Assembly (NCBI GenBank): GCA_036380435.1
Contig: DASVES010000078.1
Coordinates: 1-11,096, forward strand
DNA: 11,096 nucleotides
Origin: DASQDT01 sp036380435
GTDB lineage: Bacteria; Acidobacteriota; Blastocatellia; Pyrinomonadales; Pyrinomonadaceae
Direction of reading: 5' to 3'
Shown here: in pieces, positions 1 to 6,683 of the stretch
Numbering within the stretch: the first letter of the stretch is position 1
Layout of the letters: each line of letters starts with the position of its first letter
Notes under the pieces: generated by a model
What the model was told of the DNA's origin: nothing
Seen by the model: the letters and a program-made list of their open reading frames with translations, nothing else
The model's database searches: none
Program-made: the position numbers and the translations under genes

Positions 1-123
1 ACTTAACTGCGATTCATTTTTCATTAGCGGCGGCGCAATTATCGCACGATTCCGACGCGCTTGTGTAGACGACCGTAACAGTCGCCGCCAGCGCCGCGTT
101 TTGTCACTCCGCGCCGCGCGAGG

Positions 124-1434
124 CTACTTCGTTTGAGCGCCGCGTCGCAGACGCAACACCTCGTCGAGGATGCGCCCGGCCGCTTCGCTCTTGGACATGA
201 GGGGGAGTTCGACGTGTCCCTCACGGTCGCGTGCGAGCAGCGTGATGACGTTCGTGTCGCCGTCGAAGCCCGCGCCCTCGCGGGTGATGTCGTTGGCGAC
301 GATGGCGTCGAGTTTCTTCCGCAGAAGTTTTTGCCGCGCGTTCTCGACGAGGTTGTCGGTCTCGGCGGCGAAGCCGATGACGAGGAGGCCGTTGTGTCGC
401 GCGAGCGCAACCTCGGCGAGAATGTCGGGTGTCCGTTCAAGCTCAAGGGTCAGGCCCGCGTCCGTCTTCTTGATCTTGCTCGCCGCGCGCTTGGCCGGGC
501 GGTAGTCGGAGACGGCCGCGGCAGCGATGAAGACAGTGGCGCTCTCTATCTCACGGAGCACGGCCCCGCGCATCTCCTCGGCCGAGAGGGCGCGCACGAC
601 GCGGACTCCTGCGGGTGCGTCTGCTGTGGTCGCGCCGGCCACGACCGTGACCTCGGCCCCGCGCGCGGCCGCCGCCGCGGCGAGGGCGAAGCCCATGCGG
701 CCGGAGGAGCGGTTGGTCAGGAAGCGCACGGGGTCGATCTCCTCACGCGTCGCGCCGGCGGTGATGAGCACGCGCTCGCCCGACAGGTCGCCCGCCCCGA
801 CGCTCGCCGCGTTTCCAGCCGCGCCGCGCGCGCCCGCGCGCAGCATTTCGAGTGCGGCCTCGACGATTACTCCCGGCTCGCTCAGACGCCCCGGCCCGAA
901 GGCGCCGCACGCCATCTCGCCCTCGTCGGGTTCGACGACGCGCACGCCATCGGCGCGCAGCCGCTCAAGGTTGCGTCGCGTCGCCGGGTGGTTCCACATC
1001 ACCGTGTTCATCGCCGGGGCGACGAGGACGGGGGCCGTCGAGGCGAGGTAGGTGGTCGAGAGGAAATCGTCGGCGATGCCGTTGGCGAACTTGGCGATGA
1101 TGTCGGCGGTGGCGGGGGCGACGACGAAGAGTTCGACGGTCTGGGAGAAGGTGATGTGCGCGATGGGGTCGGGGTTGTCGGGCGCGTAGTCGTCCACGAC
1201 GACGTGCGCGCCGGAGAGCGCGCGGAAAGTGAGCGGGGTGATGAACTCACAGGCCCGCCTCGTCATGCAGACGCGCACCGAGCAGCCCGCGCGCTGCAAC
1301 CCGCGCAGGATTTCGGCGGCCTTGTAGGCGGCGATGCCGCCCGTCACGCCGAGCGCCACGCGCCGGCCCGCTTCGGTCGCCGCTGGGCCGCGTTCGTCCG
1401 CCTCTGCGTTTACCTGTGAATCTTCGTTGGACAT
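124..1434 (-). CDS. coaBC: Bifunctional phosphopantothenoylcysteine decarboxylase / phosphopantothenate-cysteine ligase
   Basis: This enzyme performs two consecutive cytosolic steps of coenzyme A synthesis: CTP-dependent joining of cysteine to 4'-phosphopantothenate (CoaB) and FMN-dependent decarboxylation to 4'-phosphopantetheine (CoaC). The 436-aa product has the usual two-domain order. The N-terminal flavoprotein domain (about residues 24-200) shows GVTGGIAAYKA, the probable active-site His93, PAMN at 140-143 and the ACG substrate-flap cysteine (Cys176). The C-terminal ligase domain (about 218-430) shows ITAGATREEIDPVRFLTNRSSG, AAAVSDYRPA at 305-314, the SKIKK lysines at 319-323 and the ND pair at 381-382. 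The frame is open 27 codons further upstream, but that extension is unlike the family and crosses the likely promoter, so the ATG at 1434 is preferred, with a weak AGG-type ribosome site. It is divergent from the next gene; no rpoZ or gmk, frequent neighbours of coaBC, lies beside it here. Confidence 0.97.
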   Translation of the reverse strand: MSNEDSQVNAEADERGPAATEAGRRVALGVTGGIAAYKAAEILRGLQRAGCSVRVCMTRRACEFITPLTFRALSGAHVVVDDYAPDNPDPIAHITFSQTVELFVVAPATADIIAKFANGIADDFLSTTYLASTAPVLVAPAMNTVMWNHPATRRNLERLRADGVRVVEPDEGEMACGAFGPGRLSEPGVIVEAALEMLRAGARGAAGNAASVGAGDLSGERVLITAGATREEIDPVRFLTNRSSGRMGFALAAAAAARGAEVTVVAGATTADAPAGVRVVRALSAEEMRGAVLREIESATVFIAAAAVSDYRPAKRAASKIKKTDAGLTLELERTPDILAEVALARHNGLLVIGFAAETDNLVENARQKLLRKKLDAIVANDITREGAGFDGDTNVITLLARDREGHVELPLMSKSEAAGRILDEVLRLRRGAQTK

Positions 1435-1451
1435 GTGCGCGCCTGAGTTTG

Positions 1452-1481
1452 AATTTATCACCCGCGCGCGCGGCGCCGCAA
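1452..1481 (-). promoter_or_regulatory. Candidate coaBC promoter
   Basis: On the minus strand TTGCGG (1481-1476) lies 18 bp from TAAATT (1457-1452), which is preceded by an extended -10 TGA. The start would fall near 1445, leaving a leader of only about 11 nt before the ATG at 1434. The -35 match is poor; the short AT-rich patch in an otherwise very GC-rich region is the main support. Confidence 0.35.
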
Positions 1482-1540
1482 ATAACGTGCGATGTGAAGC
1501 GAGGCGCGCGGCCATTCGCTCTCGCGGCCGGGGCCGTTTG

Positions 1541-1549
1541 TGCTAAACT
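1541..1549 (+). promoter_or_regulatory. Candidate extended -10 promoter for the secreted hypothetical gene
   Basis: The sequence TGCTAAACT is an extended -10 element (TGn plus TAAACT). No convincing -35 lies 16-18 bp upstream. The predicted start near 1556 gives a leader of about 83 nt before the ATG at 1639. Its shape (TTTG, then TG, one base, TAnnnT, then CG-rich bases) recurs at 2662-2670 and 5067-5075, which raises its credibility. Confidence 0.4.
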
Positions 1550-1638
1550 TCGCGCGTAGACACCCCCACGCATCCGTCAGGCGCGACAAACCCCCGGCCG
1601 GTCGAGCCTCTGACACGAACCGAGTGCATTTTTACCGA

Positions 1639-2253
1639 ATGAAGACGCTGAAGAGACATCTCCGCTGGCCTCTGTGCCTCCTGCTCTGTCTGATATGCGC
1701 GGTCTCCGCGTCCGCGCAGAAGAAGAGTTCGGCGCGAGCGGCGGCCGAGGAGGACGAGTTCGGGCCGATTGTCAGGGCTTATCTGGGCTATCTGCGGAAC
1801 CAGCAGGAGGTGGTTGACGACCGCGTCAGCCGGCGCGAAGTGGATCGCGCCTACTACGTGCGCAACTCGAACCGCATCCGCGCGCTCCGACACATGGCCG
1901 TCAAGATCGCGCGCGAGACGGAGAACGACTACCTGCCCGAGCTTGAGGCGGTCACACAGGATGAGTTCGGCCTCCTGTTCGACCTGCCGCCGGAGTTGCA
2001 CCAATTGCAGGCGGGCGAGGTGTTGGGATATCAACTCAGATTCATCGGCGCAACTGTATCGGGCCGCGACAAGTTCTATGTCTTCGCGCGCCTCGACCCC
2101 TACGAGCAGGCGGAGCTGAGAAAGAACGCCGCACCGCCGACGCCGAAAATGACGCCCGCACCCGCGGCGGCGACGGCGGCCGAGCAACAGCCCGCCGCCA
2201 CCGTCCCCGCGAACACGAGCCGCCCGCGCCGCGCGACACCGCCCCGGCGCTAG
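1639..2253 (+). CDS. Secreted hypothetical protein with Pro/Ala-rich tail
   Basis: The product, 204 aa, is not recognised. It starts with a clear Sec signal peptide: basic MKTLKRHLR, a hydrophobic core WPLCLLLCLICAV, and a likely cleavage after SASA at about residue 26. The mature part (about 35-165) is charged and probably mostly helical at first, with DEFGPIVRAYLGYLRNQQE and many Arg/Glu pairs, then a stretch richer in hydrophobic residues around LLFDLPPELHQLQ and YQLRFIGATV. The last 40 residues are Pro/Ala/Thr-rich and end in a basic run, suggesting a disordered tail. An in-frame ATG exists upstream at 1540, but it overlaps the promoter and would bury the signal peptide, so 1639 is preferred. 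No good ribosome site precedes it. The next gene follows after 25 nt, so the two are probably cotranscribed. Confidence 0.75.
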   Translation: MKTLKRHLRWPLCLLLCLICAVSASAQKKSSARAAAEEDEFGPIVRAYLGYLRNQQEVVDDRVSRREVDRAYYVRNSNRIRALRHMAVKIARETENDYLPELEAVTQDEFGLLFDLPPELHQLQAGEVLGYQLRFIGATVSGRDKFYVFARLDPYEQAELRKNAAPPTPKMTPAPAAATAAEQQPAATVPANTSRPRRATPPRR

Positions 2254-2278
2254 ACGGCTGCAACCCGACCGACTTCTC

Positions 2279-2629
2279 ATGCGCCAGCCGACCTTCTTCG
2301 ACAAAGGCGCGGGCGACGACGGCAAAGCGCCCGACACCGAAAGCATCGTGCTCCACGCGCTCGGCGAGTTTCAGGCGCGCGGCAAGCTGCTGGCCGACAG
2401 GGAACTGCCGCTCGACCGCCTGCGCGGAGCACTGCGGCGCGCCTGCGACGCCCGCGGAGTCTCCCTGCTCGACGACGAACAGGCCGCCGCCGCCTTCAGT
2501 CAACTCGGGGCACATGTGCGGCGCGTCGCCTCCTTCGTCGCCAAGCACCCCTTCCGCGTCACCGTCCCGCCGGACTTGGCCGCGCGGGCGCGCGAGTTTT
2601 TTGACCAGCGAGGAGATGACCGAAGTTAG
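2279..2629 (+). CDS. Small hypothetical protein (116 aa)
   Basis: The family is not recognised. The product is soluble, with no signal peptide or membrane segment. After MRQPTFFDKG and a Gly/Asp-rich linker, residues 20-75 look helical (IVLHALGEFQARGKLL, LDRLRGALRRACDARGV). A second segment (about 78-116) is hydrophobic then basic (QLGAHVRRVASFVAKHPFRVTVPPDLAARAREFF). The codon use is the same GC-rich type as its neighbours, and the opposite strand offers no better gene. It begins 25 nt after the preceding stop with no visible Shine-Dalgarno site, so translation probably depends on the upstream gene or on a weak start. It could be a small regulatory or accessory protein, but nothing in the sequence proves this. 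Confidence 0.65.
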   Translation: MRQPTFFDKGAGDDGKAPDTESIVLHALGEFQARGKLLADRELPLDRLRGALRRACDARGVSLLDDEQAAAAFSQLGAHVRRVASFVAKHPFRVTVPPDLAARAREFFDQRGDDRS

Positions 2630-2641
2630 ACACTGACTTTC

Positions 2642-2670
2642 TTGTCTGCCTCAACGTTTGGTGCTAGAGT
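2642..2670 (+). promoter_or_regulatory. Promoter for the GMC oxidoreductase operon
   Basis: TTGTCT (2642-2647) is separated by 17 bp from TAGAGT (2665-2670), which carries an extended -10 TGC. Transcription would start near 2677 and give a leader of roughly 163 nt before the ATG at 2840. The leader holds small inverted repeats, including GTTTCT (2754-2759) with AGAAAC (2774-2779). No known riboswitch is evident. Confidence 0.5.
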
Positions 2671-2839
2671 CCGCCCCGTCCGTTTTTCTCGACCCTCGCC
2701 GCTACATTCGACACGTGCTCTCACCGTCGCCCATTGCCCTTAATTCTCAAGGGGTTTCTGTCCCGCGCCATTAAGAAACACACTTGACTTTTGAGGTGAC
2801 GAATTGCTTTTGCTCGTTCTTTCCAGGAGGAGATAAGAC

Positions 2840-4453
2840 ATGGCAGGCAGCATCGTCGAAGGCCGGAAGGTCGGGGAGAATCGGACGCTCACGCCCGAGT
2901 TCTGCATCATCGGCTCGGGGGCGGGCGGCGGCGTGTGCGCGCTCAAGCTGGCCGAGGCCGGCTTCGACGTGCTCGTGCTCGAAGAGGGCGGTAACGTCCC
3001 CGAAGGGCAGGGGCACGGCGGCACGAGTCACCGCCGCCCGTCCTTCACCGAACGCGAGTTCGACATGTACAAGACGCTCTATCAGGAGGGCGCGGCCCGC
3101 CTGACGAGCGACGGCGGCGTCAAGGTGATGCAGGGACGCTGCCTCGGCGGCGGCACCACCGTCAACTGGTCGGCCTGCCTGCCCCCGCGCACCGAGACGA
3201 TTGAACACTGGCGCAACCACTTCGGCCTCCACTTCACGCCCGACAACCTGCGGCCCTACCTGCTCGAAGTCGTCAACTTCCTCCACATCCACCGCAACGA
3301 CCGTTACAACAGCTCGGCGCAGGCGCTCATCCGCGGCTGCACCGCGCTCGGCTATCACTGGGGCAACCTGCCGAACAACACGCACAACTGCCGCGAGTGC
3401 GGGAGCTGCGGCGTCGGCTGCCCCTACGACCGCAAGCAGAGCGGCATCGTCACGTGGCTGCCCGCGGCCGTCGCCCGCGGCGCGACCATTTACACCGACA
3501 CGAAAGTTGACCGGCTCGTCCGAGACGGCGAGCGACCCCCCGAAGTCCACGCCGCCTTCGTTGATGAGAAGACGCAAGCTACCGGGCGCACGCTCATCGT
3601 CAAGCCCCGCCTCGGCGTGGTGCTCGCGGCCGGGGCCGTCGGCACGCCTTCTATCCTGCTGCGCTCAAACATCAACCCGAACAAACTCGTCGGCCGTCGC
3701 ACGCACATCCACCCCGTGACCATCTGCATCGGTCGCTACCCGGAGCGGACACACCCGGCCTACGGCGTCCCCGACAACATGATGAGCACGCAGTTCGCGA
3801 GCGGCCCCGTCGGCTATCTCATCGAGACCGGCTCCTTTTTTCCCGTCCTCAACGCCGCCGCCTCGCTCGACTACGGCCCCGAACTCCACCGCGTCATGCG
3901 CGAGTATTACCCCTTCGGAGCCATCATGTACGCGCACCACTGCTCCGGCTTCGACCCCAAACAGGACTACGGCACCGTCAAGCTCGACAAGTACAAAGAC
4001 CCGGAGCTTGAGTACAGGCTCGCGCCCGACAACGCCCGCGCCATGAAGCACAGCCTCGTCGAGATGACGAAGATTCACCTCGCCGCCGGCGCGAAGTCCG
4101 TCTACCACGTCACCAACCCCTCTATCGAAATTAAGTCCGTGGCGGAACTCGGCAAGCTCGACGACATCTCGTTCGAGCCGCAGCGCGCCACCGTCTTCAC
4201 GGTTCACGTGATGGGCGGCTGCCCGATGGGCGCGGCCGAAAAGCAATCCGTCGTCGCCACCGACTTCAGCCTGCGCGAGACCCCCAACGTCTGGGTGGCG
4301 GACGGCTCCATCTTCCCGACGGGCCTCGGCGCAAATCCGCAGGTCACTATCTATGCGCTGGCGCTCAGGGCCGCCCGCTTCATTTGTGAGAAGCACGGCA
4401 AGCCGTTCACCCTGAACCATCAACAGCCGGGAGAGTTGCCATGGGATTTCTAG
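2840..4453 (+). CDS. GMC-family FAD oxidoreductase (alcohol/sugar dehydrogenase catalytic subunit) with ferredoxin-like Cys motif
   Basis: This is a glucose-methanol-choline family flavoenzyme, 537 aa, which would oxidise an alcohol or sugar hydroxyl with FAD. The FAD-binding dinucleotide fold is at the N terminus (GSGAGGG at 25-31, ribose-binding acid near Glu48-Glu49), followed by QGRCLGGGTTVNW (98-110). The C-terminal catalytic region has HVMGGCPMG with probable catalytic His456, and GLGANPQVTIYALALRAA with Asn499 as the second catalytic residue. Unusually, residues 184-194 form C-x2-C-x2-C-x3-C-P, a spacing that matches 4Fe-4S ferredoxins; FAD-glucose dehydrogenase catalytic subunits are known to carry an Fe-S cluster. 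No Tat or Sec signal is visible. A strong AGGAGG at 2825-2830 fixes the start. The 3' end overlaps the next gene by 13 nt, implying translational coupling to its small subunit. The substrate cannot be told from sequence. Confidence 0.93.
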   Translation: MAGSIVEGRKVGENRTLTPEFCIIGSGAGGGVCALKLAEAGFDVLVLEEGGNVPEGQGHGGTSHRRPSFTEREFDMYKTLYQEGAARLTSDGGVKVMQGRCLGGGTTVNWSACLPPRTETIEHWRNHFGLHFTPDNLRPYLLEVVNFLHIHRNDRYNSSAQALIRGCTALGYHWGNLPNNTHNCRECGSCGVGCPYDRKQSGIVTWLPAAVARGATIYTDTKVDRLVRDGERPPEVHAAFVDEKTQATGRTLIVKPRLGVVLAAGAVGTPSILLRSNINPNKLVGRRTHIHPVTICIGRYPERTHPAYGVPDNMMSTQFASGPVGYLIETGSFFPVLNAAASLDYGPELHRVMREYYPFGAIMYAHHCSGFDPKQDYGTVKLDKYKDPELEYRLAPDNARAMKHSLVEMTKIHLAAGAKSVYHVTNPSIEIKSVAELGKLDDISFEPQRATVFTVHVMGGCPMGAAEKQSVVATDFSLRETPNVWVADGSIFPTGLGANPQVTIYALALRAARFICEKHGKPFTLNHQQPGELPWDF

Positions 4454-4974
4454 TGCCGTTCTTCAACTTCTTCATCAACCCGAAGAAAGTGATTCAGATA
4501 GACGAGTCGAAGCTGAAGCACCTGAACGAGAAGAGCGCCCACATCCTCTTCGCACTGGCCGAGGCCGTCATCGGCGAGGAATTCCGCGTCAAGGTGCCGA
4601 AGTTCGTCGAGATGATCGACGACTACCTCGGCTATCAGCGCCGCTCTCAGCGCGAGGCCCTCAATCAGGGGTTGCTCATCGTCGAGAGCACCATCGTCAC
4701 CCTCGTCTTCGGCCGGCGCCTGCGCGGCTTCTCGCACCTCTCCCTGCCAGACCGCCGGCGCGTCCTCGAAAACATGAGACAGAGCCGCGTCCAGCAATTC
4801 CGCAACCTCTACGCTGCCGCCGTCAATATCTCGGCCTCCGCCTACTTCGCCAGCGAGGCGACCTGGGCCGAAATCATGTACGCCGGCGTGAGCGTCGATC
4901 ACCCCGAGATTCTGACGGGGCCGCCACCCCCCGTGCGCTGGCGCCCCAACGACACGCGGCCGGTCGAGCCATAG
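4441..4974 (+). CDS. Small subunit resembling gluconate 2-dehydrogenase subunit 3
   Basis: The 177-aa protein resembles the small (gamma) subunits that accompany GMC-type dehydrogenases (gluconate 2-dehydrogenase subunit 3 family). Supporting features are its position directly after, and overlapping, the catalytic subunit, its size, and the helical pattern: LNEKSAHILFALAEAVIG near residue 30, LPDRRRVLENMRQSRV in the middle, and the Tyr/Trp-rich segment ASAYFASEATWAEIMYAG near 140-155. It ends in a proline-rich tail. Family members in three-subunit enzymes usually carry a twin-arginine signal that exports the pair; here the N terminus (MGFLVPFFNFFINP) is short and hydrophobic without RR, so export by that route is not supported. 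GGGAGAG at 4429-4435, inside the upstream gene, is a good ribosome site for the ATG at 4441. The family assignment is by resemblance and context, not by a unique motif. Confidence 0.78.
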   Translation: MGFLVPFFNFFINPKKVIQIDESKLKHLNEKSAHILFALAEAVIGEEFRVKVPKFVEMIDDYLGYQRRSQREALNQGLLIVESTIVTLVFGRRLRGFSHLSLPDRRRVLENMRQSRVQQFRNLYAAAVNISASAYFASEATWAEIMYAGVSVDHPEILTGPPPPVRWRPNDTRPVEP

Positions 4975-4995
4975 TCAGTCGAGTGTCGAAGAGAG

Positions 4996-5011
4996 ATGCG
5001 TGGTGACGCAT
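4996..5011 (+). other. Short perfect hairpin after the dehydrogenase pair
   Basis: ATGCGT (4996-5001) and ACGCAT (5006-5011) form a 6-bp stem with loop GGTG, 22 nt after the stop at 4974. There is no T-run after it, so it is at best a weak terminator or a 3' stabilising hairpin. Confidence 0.3.
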
Positions 5012-5046
5012 TCATCGCCCACATCGACCGCCTGAGAAGAAATCTG

Positions 5047-5075
5047 TTGCGCCTGCCTGGGGCCTTTGTTACCAT
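5047..5075 (+). promoter_or_regulatory. Promoter for the glycosylasparaginase-like gene
   Basis: TTGCGC (5047-5052) lies 17 bp upstream of TACCAT (5070-5075), with extended -10 TGT directly before it. The start would be near 5082, about 66 nt before the ATG at 5148. This separates the asparaginase gene from the preceding dehydrogenase operon. A 6-bp inverted repeat (TGGGGC 5058-5063, GCCCCA 5078-5083) spans the -10 and could be incidental or an operator. Confidence 0.45.
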
Positions 5076-5147
5076 GCGCCCCACATTCCTTCAGTCCCGC
5101 TGATGTTAAAAACTCGCGCCGGCGTCTGCCGAGACGGAGCCATGAGC

Positions 5148-6371
5148 ATGTCAATGAGCACGAAGAAGAGCCGTCGGAAATTCTTGCAGGGCGCGGCCGC
5201 CGGGCTGGGCGCGGCGACGCTCGCGCCCCGCGTCGGCGTCGAAGTCCTCGCGACGGGAGGGCAGGGGAGTCAGACGGCCGCGCAGCTACGCTCTCAGCCG
5301 CCGCTCGTCGTGTCGAGCGCGAACGGCGTCGCGGCCGTGACGAAGGCCGTGCAGGAATTGAAGAAAGGGGCGGACACACTCGACGCCGTCATTGCCGGCG
5401 TCAACATCAACGAACTCGACCCGAAGGACGACTCGGTCGGCTATGGCGGTCTGCCGAACGAGCACGGCGACGTGGAGCTCGACGCCAGCGTGATGCACGG
5501 GCCGACGCGCAGGGCTGGGGCCGTCGCCTCCCTGCGCGGCGTCCGCACGCCCTCGAAGGTCGCCAAGGCCGTCCTTGAAAACACCGACCACATCCTCATC
5601 GTCGGGCAGGGCGCGCGCGATTTCGCCACGCAGATGGGGTTCGAGAACGTCAATCTCCTGACGGAAGAGTCGCGCATCGCCTGGCAGCGCTGGAAGGAGA
5701 CGACCTCGGACGACGACGACTGGGGGCCGCAGAAGCTACGCCCCGCGCCCGCCTCGCCCGCCGGGCGGAGTAAAGCGTCGCTCGACCAACTCTCGCCGAG
5801 TTTCCGTGCGGCCGACGAGTACGCGCGCGGCGACGTAAAACTACGCGATGCGCTCCTCACGCGCGCCGACTTCGTGGCGCGTCACCCCCCGACCGGCACC
5901 ATCAACTGCATCGCCCTCGACAGGAATCTCGATATCAGCGGGGTGACGACGACAAGCGGTCTGGCGTGGAAAATTCCCGGCCGTGTGGGCGACTCGCCCC
6001 TCATCGGCTGCGGCCTTTACGTGGACAACGACATCGGCGCGGCCGGCTCGACGGGTCGCGGTGAGGAAGTCATCTACGTCAACGGCGCGCGCACCATTGT
6101 CGAGTATATGAGGCAGGGGAAGTCGCCTGAGCAGGCCTGCCTCGACGTTCTAAAGCTGATCGTCGCACGCTACGGCAACGACCCGGTGATGCTCAAACAA
6201 TTCGACGTGAACTTCTACGCCCTCAACAAGAAAGGCGACTTCGCCGGGGCCGCCATCTGGAGCCATTCGGTCTTCGCCGGGGGCGAGCGCCGCCGCCGGC
6301 AGTTCGCCGCCGCCGCTGGCGGGGGCGAAGGCCGGCTCTACGAGAGCGCCTACCTGTTCGAGCGTCGCTAA
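5148..6371 (+). CDS. Tat-exported N4-(beta-N-acetylglucosaminyl)-L-asparaginase family Ntn hydrolase
   Basis: This belongs to the glycosylasparaginase / type 2 asparaginase group. These proenzymes cut themselves before a threonine, which then hydrolyses the amide of asparagine-linked or beta-aspartyl substrates. The product (407 aa) begins with a twin-arginine signal, SRRKFLQGAAAG at residues 8-19, so export as a folded protein is expected. Family motifs follow: SVGYGGLPNEHGDVELDAS in the alpha part, the cleavage site PTGTINCIALD with nucleophile Thr251, GRVGDSP with Arg279 and Asp282, and GSTGRGEE with Thr302-Gly303 for substrate binding. In-frame ATGs lie at 5103, 5142, 5148 and 5154; GGAG at 5136-5139 is 8 nt from 5148, which decides the start. 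Near the C terminus, ERRRRQFAAAAGGGEG looks like a low-complexity insertion before the normal RLYESAYLFER ending. Substrate (glycoasparagine or isoaspartyl peptide) is not settled by sequence. Confidence 0.92.
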   Translation: MSMSTKKSRRKFLQGAAAGLGAATLAPRVGVEVLATGGQGSQTAAQLRSQPPLVVSSANGVAAVTKAVQELKKGADTLDAVIAGVNINELDPKDDSVGYGGLPNEHGDVELDASVMHGPTRRAGAVASLRGVRTPSKVAKAVLENTDHILIVGQGARDFATQMGFENVNLLTEESRIAWQRWKETTSDDDDWGPQKLRPAPASPAGRSKASLDQLSPSFRAADEYARGDVKLRDALLTRADFVARHPPTGTINCIALDRNLDISGVTTTSGLAWKIPGRVGDSPLIGCGLYVDNDIGAAGSTGRGEEVIYVNGARTIVEYMRQGKSPEQACLDVLKLIVARYGNDPVMLKQFDVNFYALNKKGDFAGAAIWSHSVFAGGERRRRQFAAAAGGGEGRLYESAYLFERR

Positions 6372-6471
6372 GGCAAGAGTTGTGTCAAAAATGTTTTGCC
6401 AAAAGGGTCGCAAGCGTTGGGCTATGAGCGGTTTGCGGAAGAAAAAAGCTTAGGTTTTCCGTAAATGTATG
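6372..6471. other. Intergenic stretch, only weak hairpins
   Basis: No gene is seen between the asparaginase stop and the next promoter. A 7-bp stem with one G-T pair (6436-6442 with 6455-6461) and a weak 5-bp pair (6372-6376 with 6396-6400) occur, but neither is followed by a T-run. The stretch is AT-richer than the flanking genes. Confidence 0.4.
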
Positions 6472-6500
6472 TTGACACCGGGCCGGGTTTCGTGTAAAAA
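6472..6500 (+). promoter_or_regulatory. Strong sigma70-type promoter for the FecR-like gene
   Basis: A perfect -35 TTGACA (6472-6477) is followed after exactly 17 bp by TAAAAA (6495-6500), with TG immediately before it. This is the best promoter match in the window. Transcription would start near 6507, giving a leader of about 177 nt before the ATG at 6684. Confidence 0.65.
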
Positions 6501-6506
6501 AGCGGG

Positions 6507-6683
6507 GTCTATTGAAGCCCGCTGCGGCTCTCATCCTGCATTTTTGTGAGATGTTCTTCGCGGTGCTTGATTCTCTGAGACGGGTAGGCGACATAAACCA
6601 AAAGAAATTCGTCTCCTGCGAGTCCACTTCGAGACTTGCGGCGCTCTCTAAAAATTTTGAAGGTTTCACTACGGGAGGAAGAA
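6507..6683 (+). promoter_or_regulatory. Long 5' leader with stem-loops upstream of the FecR-like gene
   Basis: The predicted untranslated leader holds GCGGG/CCCGC pairing near its 5' end and a clear 9-bp stem (6616-6624 with 6633-6641, loop CACTTCGA, two G-T pairs). The latter ends about 30 nt before the GGGAGG ribosome site at 6673-6678. No known riboswitch class was recognised. The stems could control message stability or translation; this is inference. Confidence 0.35.

Noticed and set aside
1..123. A gene or terminator downstream of coaBC
   Set aside because: No convincing coding frame or hairpin with a T-run was found on either strand of this short edge segment.
133..1419. Long open frame on the plus strand across coaBC
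   Set aside because: It is antisense to a clearly conserved enzyme; the translation is Arg/Gly/Asp-rich without family motifs, as expected from high-GC codon bias.
1540..1638. Upstream ATG at 1540 as start of the secreted hypothetical protein
   Set aside because: It would place 33 Arg-rich residues before an otherwise typical signal peptide and overlaps the candidate -10 element.
3665..4423. 252-codon open frame on the minus strand opposite the GMC oxidoreductase
   Set aside because: A high-GC shadow frame with no recognisable domain, fully inside a conserved gene.
6271..6371. Frameshift in the asparaginase C terminus
   Set aside because: The frame stays open and recovers the expected RLYESAYLFER ending, so an in-frame insertion fits better than two compensating shifts.
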